The notes under the pieces: model-generated
Seen by the model: only the letters and a program-made list of their open reading frames with translations
Told to the model about the DNA's origin: nothing
Database searches by the model: none
Shown: in pieces, positions 1 through 4,173 of the stretch
How the letters are laid out: each line of letters begins with the position of its first letter
How positions within the stretch are numbered: position 1 is the stretch's first letter
Made by a program: the position numbers and the translations under genes
Origin: Syntrophomonadaceae bacterium
GTDB lineage: Bacteria > Bacillota > Ch66 > Ch109
NCBI GenBank assembly: GCA_012512295.1
Contig: JAAZDI010000166.1
Location: 1 to 5,881, forward strand
DNA: 5,881 bases
Reading direction: 5' to 3'

Positions 1-496
1 AATAGCTTGTAAAGATGAGGAATTGAATCTCTTTTACTCTTCTTCTCTAAATATTCCTTTTAATTTACAACAAAATATCGATTTTCTAACGCATAATATC
101 CTAGACAAATTAAGTCAGTTAAGGAGTCTTGATTATCAAAAAGGGGCTACCAGCATCGGCCCCCACCGCGATGATCTTATTTTTCGAATTAATGGAAAAA
201 ACTTGCGCCAATATGGTTCACAAGGACAACACCGCAGTCTAGTCCTAGCTCTTCGTTTAAGTGAATTAACGATTTTGGATGAACATTTGGCAAATCGACC
301 AGTCCTTCTGTTAGATGATGTCTTATCTGAATTAGATGTTAAACGGTGTTATTCTTTAATTAAAATGTTAGAATCAGAAAGACAGGTTTTTTTAACTACG
401 ACTAGTCTAGATAATATTCCAAAGGACCTAATTCATCAGGCAGCCAATTACCAGGTTTCAGCCGGGTTTATAAAACCAAATTTCTGGAAAAAATAA
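1..496 (+). CDS. recF: RecF, DNA replication/repair ATPase, C-terminal part (5' end outside window)
   Basis: The frame is open from base 2, giving 164 codons up to the TAA at 494-496; the family is usually about 360-370 residues, so slightly less than half is visible. RecF is a cytosolic SMC-like ABC ATPase that works with RecO and RecR to load RecA at single-strand gaps. Seen in order: the family motif GPHRDDL near codon 50; the ABC signature GSQGQHRS at 215-238, where most relatives have SQGQQRT; and a Walker B/D-loop block, VLLLDDVLSELD, at 302-337. The end, with FLTTT after the Walker B block, is also typical. The TTG at 23 is an internal leucine codon, not a start. The sequence is visibly more AT-rich than gyrB and gyrA. 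Its position upstream of remB, gyrB and gyrA matches the conserved dnaA-dnaN-recF-gyrB-gyrA cluster. The assignment is firm. Confidence 0.96.
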   Translation, partial: IACKDEELNLFYSSSLNIPFNLQQNIDFLTHNILDKLSQLRSLDYQKGATSIGPHRDDLIFRINGKNLRQYGSQGQHRSLVLALRLSELTILDEHLANRPVLLLDDVLSELDVKRCYSLIKMLESERQVFLTTTSLDNIPKDLIHQAANYQVSAGFIKPNFWKK

Positions 497-516
497 ATAT
501 CGAGGGGGAGTTTCTA

Positions 517-783
517 GTGTTCTTGCATCTAGGCGGAAATACTGTGATACCGGTAAAGGATCTGGTAGCGATCTTAAATCTAGAAACTACTAAACAAGGT
601 GCAGCGACTCGAGAATTTCTCCAGGTCGTGCAAGATGAAGGCTTTATCTATCGAGTAGTTGAACCAGGTAAAGAAAAATCATTTGTTATTACCAGCGACA
701 CTATCTATCTTTCCCCTATCTCTGCCGCCACTCTAACCAAACGGGCTGTATCGTTTAAGAATATTATAGAAGAAGAAATATAG
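517..783 (+). CDS. remB: RemB/YaaB-like DUF370 protein (extracellular matrix regulator family)
   Basis: This 88-residue protein starts at GTG 517, preceded by a strong ribosome binding site GAGGGGGAG (502-510) at 6-nt spacing; the stop is TAG at 781-783. It begins MFLHLGGNTVIPVKDLVAIL and has the family block YLSPISAATLTKRA near residues 68-81. Both features match DUF370 proteins such as B. subtilis YaaB/RemB, which also lies between recF and gyrB. Family knowledge: RemA and RemB influence biofilm matrix genes in B. subtilis, and RemA is a DNA-binding protein. What RemB does biochemically is less clear, and here the role is inferred from family and position only. There is no signal peptide or membrane segment. 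The gene lies 20 bp after recF with no promoter in between, so co-transcription is likely. The insertion sequence follows 37 bp after its stop. Confidence 0.9.
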   Translation: MFLHLGGNTVIPVKDLVAILNLETTKQGAATREFLQVVQDEGFIYRVVEPGKEKSFVITSDTIYLSPISAATLTKRAVSFKNIIEEEI

Positions 784-796
784 AATTGAACTAAAC

Positions 797-818
797 AAAC
801 AATAACAAGTGATTGTTT
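797..818. repeat. AT-rich inverted repeat after remB, overlapping the insertion target
   Basis: AAACAAT (797-803) pairs with ATTGTTT (812-818) across an 8-nt loop, followed by TG. It could be a weak terminator for recF-remB, but the stem has only one G-C pair. The right arm lies inside the 14-bp sequence duplicated by the insertion sequence, so the element entered one arm of this small palindrome. Confidence 0.35.
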
Positions 819-820
819 TG
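807..820. repeat. Left copy of 14-bp target site duplication
   Basis: AAGTGATTGTTTTG directly abuts the TGTAGG end of the insertion sequence and is repeated exactly at 1886-1899 directly after the CCTACA end. The flanking bases differ outside the 14 bp (C at 806 against A at 1885, T at 821 against A at 1900), so the repeat length is well defined. Fourteen base pairs fits the variable duplications known for IS481-type elements. Confidence 0.88.
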
Positions 821-846
821 TGTAGGTTTGTCAAACAAGTTGGACA
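821..846 (+). repeat. Terminal inverted repeat, transposase 3' side
   Basis: Aligned with the reverse complement of 1860-1885, 19 of 26 positions match. The blocks are the six-base tip TGTAGG and an inner TTGGACA (840-846). The transposase stop codon (831-833) and its last codons lie inside this repeat, as is usual in compact insertion sequences. An 11-bp odd palindrome, GTTTGTCAAAC (826-836), also falls here. Confidence 0.8.
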
Positions 847-1769
847 CGATGCAAAGCGAGAAAAGAAAGAGGATTATTATAATTTAGAGGACGCATCGGT
901 ATTTTGTTAGACCTGGACATATAAGTTTTAAGCTGATTAGAAAAATCAGTAAAGCTATAGAAACGATGAGAATTGTAGAAACGTTTCTGATCTTCTCTGT
1001 GACTGCGCTCAACTTTGCCATTATGTCTAGGAGTAAAAGGTTTGATGATTTTGTGAGTAATGCCAAGACGAGCAGCAGTAGTTTGAAAAAGAGTAGGCTT
1101 ATCTTTCTTGGTATTAGAAAAACGATTAGTAAACTCCAACCCATTATCCGTTTGAACACATTGAACGCTGATGCCATGTTTAGAGTAAAAAGCAACAGCA
1201 GCTTCTAAAAAGATAGCAGCAGAATATGAACTATGTTCTTTAAAGCCCATTAAAAATCTAAGTCTGGAAAACTCATCAATAGCTGTAAATTGATAATAAC
1301 GTTCACCCGGTAAGAGATTAGGACAGCAGGATTTAGGAACAAATTTAACATCTATTTGAATCCTTTCTCCAGGGTAAGTCATCTGAGTATAAGGCTTAGG
1401 GATATAGGTTTTTTTCTGAGGCTTTTGGATTAAAGCCATACGTCGCATGACACGATAAAGGCTAACGATGTGACGATTATATCCCCGTTCTACTAAGCGA
1501 AACCAGCACTCAACAAGACCTAAAGAAGGATTTCGGCGGCGCATATTATTAATAAGTTGAAGTTCCTCGGGAGTATGTTGATTAGGGTGAGAATGAGGAC
1601 GTTTAGATTTACAAGCCAGAGATTCAATAGTACCATCGTAACGATTTAGCCAAAAATAGATGAAAGAGCGCGCACGATTATACTTTCGGGAAGCTTTTGA
1701 AACACCATGTTTCAAAGCAAAACGAACTAAAGAATGGCGGTATTTCATATCTTGTGTTATTGTATTCAT
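831..1769 (-). CDS. DDE transposase, IS481-like family, full length (312 aa)
   Basis: This enzyme cuts and joins the ends of the insertion sequence. An N-terminal helix-turn-helix region (about residues 10-45) should bind the terminal repeats. It is followed by a basic linker and an RNase H-fold rve core. The catalytic triad is readable as D140 (in RIQIDVKF), D208 (in QTDNGLEF) and E254 (in HNGKVERSH). The D208-E254 gap is 45 residues, longer than the classic 35 because of an insert around RFSNTKKDKPTLF, which I recall from Firmicute relatives. The start is ATG 1769, giving MNTITQDMKYR, a common start in this family, and AAGGAGG lies at 1788-1782 with 12-nt spacing. The frame stays open upstream to an ATG at 1844, but that 25-residue extension looks unlike family members and coincides with a hairpin. 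The gene is intact and stops at TGA 833-831, inside the terminal repeat. It converges with remB. Confidence 0.93.
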   Translation of the reverse strand: MNTITQDMKYRHSLVRFALKHGVSKASRKYNRARSFIYFWLNRYDGTIESLACKSKRPHSHPNQHTPEELQLINNMRRRNPSLGLVECWFRLVERGYNRHIVSLYRVMRRMALIQKPQKKTYIPKPYTQMTYPGERIQIDVKFVPKSCCPNLLPGERYYQFTAIDEFSRLRFLMGFKEHSSYSAAIFLEAAVAFYSKHGISVQCVQTDNGLEFTNRFSNTKKDKPTLFQTTAARLGITHKIIKPFTPRHNGKVERSHREDQKRFYNSHRFYSFTDFSNQLKTYMSRSNKIPMRPLNYNNPLSFLALHRVQLV

Positions 1770-1844
1770 GAGAAATGATTGCCTCCTTCGATGATTGTTT
1801 TGTGGTGGTACCTTAACAATAACCGAAGCGCTCTCATTTCTCAT
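1768..1844 (-). promoter_or_regulatory. Leader hairpin that would mask the transposase ribosome binding site and start
   Basis: Read on the - strand, AUGAGAAAUGA (1844-1834) is perfectly complementary to UCAUUUCUCAU (1778-1768), whose last two bases are the A and U of the start codon. Inside it, bases 1828-1815 pair with 1799-1786 over 14 positions with one mismatch and one G-U pair; this includes the AAG of the AAGGAGG site. A 5 x 7 internal loop separates the stems and the apical loop is 15 nt. Family knowledge: IS10 and IS50 use such structures to silence transposase made from outside transcripts. The function here is inferred. Confidence 0.6.
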
Positions 1845-1850
1845 TATTTT

Positions 1851-1879
1851 TTTACTCTTTGTCCAAGATGTATTGTAAT
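1851..1879 (+). promoter_or_regulatory. Possible outward promoter at the right end of the insertion sequence
   Basis: TTTACT (1851-1856) and TGTAAT (1874-1879) are separated by 17 bp and match the sigma-A consensus at 4/6 and 5/6 positions. The pair points out of the element towards gyrB, with a start expected near 1886, inside the duplicated target. It could compensate for loss of readthrough from recF-remB. It is a sequence match only. Confidence 0.4.
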
Positions 1880-1885
1880 CCTACA
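1860..1885 (-). repeat. Terminal inverted repeat, transposase 5' side
   Basis: This is the partner of 821-846. On the - strand it reads TGTAGG at the tip and TTGGACA at its inner end (1866-1860). The inner TTGGAC resembles a -35 box for the transposase, but no well-spaced -10 follows, so I do not call a transposase promoter. Confidence 0.8.
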
Positions 1886-1899
1886 AAGTGATTGTTTTG
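1886..1899. repeat. Right copy of 14-bp target site duplication
   Basis: AAGTGATTGTTTTG is identical to 807-820 and begins immediately after the CCTACA tip. Together the two copies define the insertion boundaries to the base. Confidence 0.88.
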
Positions 1900-1925
1900 A
1901 AGCTATTAGTGATGGATGAATTATG

Positions 1926-1934
1926 TGGTATAAT
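1926..1934 (+). promoter_or_regulatory. Probable gyrB promoter, extended -10
   Basis: TGGTATAAT contains a perfect TATAAT (1929-1934) preceded by the TGN extension. No good -35 is visible at 16-18 bp (TTAGTG at 1906-1911), which extended -10 promoters can tolerate. Transcription should begin near 1941, about 35 bp before the gyrB start. It lies downstream of the insertion sequence, in original host sequence, so gyrB should remain expressed. Confidence 0.6.
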
Positions 1935-1956
1935 TGAAGGGTCGTCCACTCATAGG

Positions 1957-1968
1957 AAAGGGGGAAGG
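1957..1968 (+). promoter_or_regulatory. gyrB ribosome binding site
   Basis: AAAGGGGGAAGG is purine-rich and ends 7 nt before TTG 1976. This decides the start: the alternative in-frame TTG at 1934 overlaps the predicted -10 box and has no such site. Confidence 0.7.
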
Positions 1969-1975
1969 CCTGATC

Positions 1976-3895
1976 TTGGCGAAGGCAAAAGCAGCTCCCG
2001 ATAATTTAGATTATGGTGCTGATCAGATACAGGTATTAGAAGGCTTGGAAGCGGTCCGAAAACGACCGGGCATGTATATCGGTTCGACCGGTCCTCGCGG
2101 ATTACACCATCTGGTATATGAGATTGTTGATAACAGTATTGACGAGGCTTTAGCCGGCTATTGTGATCAGATTGAAGTAACGATTAAACCGGATAACAGT
2201 GTTCGGGTCGAAGATAACGGACGGGGTATTCCGGTTGAGGTCCAGTCGCAAACCGGACGGCCGGCCGTAGAAGTTGCTTTGACTATGCTGCACGCCGGCG
2301 GCAAGTTTGGCGGCAAAGGATACAAAGTATCTGGCGGCTTACACGGCGTAGGTATGTCCGTGGTTAACGGACTATCGGAATGGCTAGAGGTTTGGGTGAA
2401 ACGGGACGGCAAATTATACTACCAAAAATATGAGCGCGGTGTACCGGTAACCCCGGTTCAAGAAATCGGTCGGGCCGAAGAAACTGGAACAATCATCACT
2501 TTTAAACCGGACCATGAAATATTTGAGGTTCTTGAATTTGATGCGGAAACCATTCTGCACCGCCTTCAGGAGCTAGCCTTCTTAAATGGTGGCCTAACCA
2601 TAATTTTTAAAGATGAACGAACCGGAGAGCAGACCAAGCTGAGGCATGACGGCGGGATCGTTGATTTTGTTCGCTACTTGCACAAAAATAAAAATACGAT
2701 CCATCATCAACCCATTTACTTTAAGCGCGAAAAAGATCAAGTAATCCTAGAAGTTGCTTTACAGTACAATGATTCTTACGCAGAAAATATCTATTCTTTT
2801 GCTAATAATATTCGAACCCAGGAAGGCGGAACCCATGAAGTCGGTTTTCGGACCGCTTTGACCAGAATGGTTAATGATTATGCTCGAAAACATAATTTTC
2901 TTAAAGAAAACGAAAATAATTTATTAGGTGAAGATATCCGGGAAGGTCTAACCGCCATCATTAGTGTCAAGGTGCCGGAACCACAATTTGAAGGGCAAAC
3001 CAAGACAAAATTAGGCAACACAGAGATTAGAGGTATTGTTGACTCTACCTTTACTGAAGAATTTGGTTACTTCTTGGAAGAAAACCCGGCCATTGCCAAA
3101 AAAATAGTCGAAAAATCAATTAATGCGGCCCGAGCCCGAGAGGCTGCCCGCAAAGCTCGGGAATTGGTCCGCCGGAAAAATGCCCTGGAAACCTCTACCT
3201 TACCTGGTAAATTGGCTGACTGCTCCTCCAAGGATCCCAAAGAAAGTGAACTGTTTCTGGTGGAAGGAGATTCAGCTGGTGGTTCGGCGAAACAGGGTCG
3301 TGACCGACGTTTTCAGGCTATCCTGCCCCTGCGGGGAAAAATTCTCAACGTCGAGAAAGCCCGGCTGGACAAAATTTTAAATAACGAAGAAATCCGGGCC
3401 ATCATTACCGCTATGGGCACCGGTATCTCGGAAGATTTTGATTTGTCTAAGGCGCGGTATTTTAAATTGATCATAATGACTGATGCCGACGTTGATGGTG
3501 CTCATATCCGGACCTTGCTGTTAACCTTTTTCTATCGTTATATGCGAGAATTAATTGAAAACGGCTATGTTTATATTGCCCAGCCTCCGCTTTATCGAGT
3601 AAAGAAAGGTAAAGAGCAACATTATGTCTATTCGGACCAAGAATTGTCTCGACTTTTACAAAAAATCGGGCGGCAAAATTACTCAATTCAGCGTTATAAA
3701 GGTCTGGGTGAAATGAATCCAGAGCAACTGTGGGAGACAACTATGGATCCAGCGACCCGGACTATTTTGCAAGTTACCATTGAGGATGCCATGCAAGCTG
3801 ATGACCTTTTTACCACCCTGATGGGAGATAAGGTTGAACCAAGACGAGAATTCATTCAGGCTCATGCCCAGGAGGTCCAAAACCTAGATATTTAA
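1976..3895 (+). CDS. gyrB: DNA gyrase subunit B
   Basis: This is the ATPase subunit of the A2B2 type II topoisomerase that introduces negative supercoils. From TTG 1976 it has 639 residues, close to B. subtilis GyrB (638), and ends in the same NLDI. The N-terminal GHKL ATPase shows EIVDNSIDEAL with the general base E49 and N53, the nucleotide-binding D80 in VEDNGRGIP, and the ATP lid GGLHGVG at 120-126. The transducer carries the QTK loop at 341-343. The TOPRIM metal site shows E430 in VEGDSAGG and D503/D505 in MTDADVDGAH. The tail contains QRYKGLGEMNPEQLW. No E. coli-type 170-residue insert is present. All key residues are intact and the frame is unbroken. The sequence is richer in GC than recF and remB upstream. 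The insertion sequence lies 90 bp before the start, and gyrA follows after 278 bp. Confidence 0.98.
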   Translation: MAKAKAAPDNLDYGADQIQVLEGLEAVRKRPGMYIGSTGPRGLHHLVYEIVDNSIDEALAGYCDQIEVTIKPDNSVRVEDNGRGIPVEVQSQTGRPAVEVALTMLHAGGKFGGKGYKVSGGLHGVGMSVVNGLSEWLEVWVKRDGKLYYQKYERGVPVTPVQEIGRAEETGTIITFKPDHEIFEVLEFDAETILHRLQELAFLNGGLTIIFKDERTGEQTKLRHDGGIVDFVRYLHKNKNTIHHQPIYFKREKDQVILEVALQYNDSYAENIYSFANNIRTQEGGTHEVGFRTALTRMVNDYARKHNFLKENENNLLGEDIREGLTAIISVKVPEPQFEGQTKTKLGNTEIRGIVDSTFTEEFGYFLEENPAIAKKIVEKSINAARAREAARKARELVRRKNALETSTLPGKLADCSSKDPKESELFLVEGDSAGGSAKQGRDRRFQAILPLRGKILNVEKARLDKILNNEEIRAIITAMGTGISEDFDLSKARYFKLIIMTDADVDGAHIRTLLLTFFYRYMRELIENGYVYIAQPPLYRVKKGKEQHYVYSDQELSRLLQKIGRQNYSIQRYKGLGEMNPEQLWETTMDPATRTILQVTIEDAMQADDLFTTLMGDKVEPRREFIQAHAQEVQNLDI

Positions 3896-3963
3896 ACAAT
3901 CCCAGTATATCAGGAATTAAAAGATGAACAAATAAGACAGCAGCTGAGCTATATTTTATCAAG

Positions 3964-3999
3964 GGGTTGTTAAGCAGAACGTGTTAACAACCCTGTTTT
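3964..3999 (+). terminator. Candidate intrinsic terminator or attenuator after gyrB
   Basis: GGGTTGTTAA (3964-3973) pairs perfectly with TTAACAACCC (3984-3993) across a 10-nt loop, and a G-U pair can add one more. The stem is followed by TGTTTTCT, a moderate U-rich tail. It starts 68 nt after the gyrB stop. Only four of the ten pairs are G-C, so partial termination is more likely than complete. The same symmetry could instead serve as a protein-binding operator. Confidence 0.45.
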
Positions 4000-4016
4000 C
4001 TGCAACACTAGGACAC

Positions 4017-4037
4017 CGGGATAGATTTACTGTCCCG
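4017..4037 (+). repeat. Stable 8-bp hairpin between gyrB and gyrA
   Basis: CGGGATAG (4017-4024) pairs with CTGTCCCG (4030-4037), with one G-U pair, around a 5-nt ATTTA loop. No T-run follows, so it does not look like a terminator. It may be an mRNA processing or stability element in a gyrB-gyrA transcript, or part of a larger leader fold of gyrA. Confidence 0.5.
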
Positions 4038-4113
4038 TATTAAACATACCCTCATTGTTGCTCAACTACCGGACTAAGCTGAAAAGAACTCGAAGCTAAT
4101 AATAGATAATAGC

Positions 4114-4131
4114 CCTAAAATTAATTTTAGG
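4114..4131. repeat. 18-bp perfect palindrome upstream of gyrA
   Basis: CCTAAAATTAATTTTAGG equals its own reverse complement and lies 42 bp before the gyrA start. Perfect symmetry without a loop suits a dimeric DNA-binding protein better than an RNA hairpin. An alternative short stem, AGGA/TCCT (4129-4132 with 4138-4141), overlaps it and is followed by TTTT. No regulator can be named from the sequence. Confidence 0.5.
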
Positions 4132-4173
4132 AGTAAATCCTTTTTCAAGGTTAAAAGGTAAGGTGGAAAATTA

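Larger units (their letters stand above)
821..1885 (-). mobile_element. Complete IS481-like insertion sequence, 1065 bp
   Basis: The element is bounded by TGTAGG (821-826) and CCTACA (1880-1885), the tips of a 26-bp imperfect inverted repeat, and flanked by an exact 14-bp direct repeat. It holds a single intact transposase gene on the - strand that nearly fills it (831-1769). A leader of about 115 bp lies between the right tip and the start codon. It sits in the remB-gyrB gap and reads against the host operon. An undisrupted frame, recognisable ends and a perfect duplication point to a recent insertion. The assignment to IS481-like rests on the single-frame DDE transposase and the TGT...ACA ends; an exact named element cannot be given. 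Removing the element and one repeat copy leaves a 113-bp remB-gyrB gap. Confidence 0.9.
3896..4173 (+). other. gyrB-gyrA intergenic region, 278 bp, non-coding
   Basis: No gene-like frame is present on either strand; the only early ATG (3924) stops after three codons. Three separate symmetric elements are visible: a hairpin with a T-rich tail (3964-3999), a short-loop hairpin (4017-4037) and an 18-bp perfect palindrome (4114-4131). I find no convincing promoter with paired -35 and -10 boxes. GATAAT at 4105-4110 is a possible -10 without a good -35. The gyrA ribosome binding site AAGGTGG is at 4160-4166. Confidence 0.75.

Noticed and set aside
884..1208. Open frames on both strands inside the transposase (884-1195 minus, 966-1208 plus)
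   Set aside because: They overlap the catalytic region of an intact transposase, have no recognisable domains, and are not needed for frameshifting because the DDE triad is in one frame.
1804..1812. GGTGGTACC resembling the T-box antiterminator core
   Set aside because: It lies in the loop of the transposase leader hairpin within the insertion sequence, and the other T-box stems, a terminator and an aminoacyl-tRNA-related downstream gene are missing.
1770..1844. Transposase start at ATG 1844, adding 25 N-terminal residues
   Set aside because: The extension does not resemble family N-termini, the upstream site is weak, and ATG 1769 has a clear AAGGAGG and the typical MNTITQDM start.
1860..1866. 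TTGGACA on the - strand as a -35 box for the transposase
   Set aside because: The sequence is part of the inverted repeat and no -10 box lies at 16-18 bp; the nearest, TAATGA, is only 14 bp away.
1934..1975. gyrB start at TTG 1934
   Set aside because: It overlaps the predicted -10 box, has no ribosome binding site, and adds 14 residues absent from GyrB relatives I know; TTG 1976 fits better.
2167..3880. Short open frames overlapping gyrB on either strand
   Set aside because: They are shadows of a highly conserved gene with no ribosome binding sites or recognisable products.
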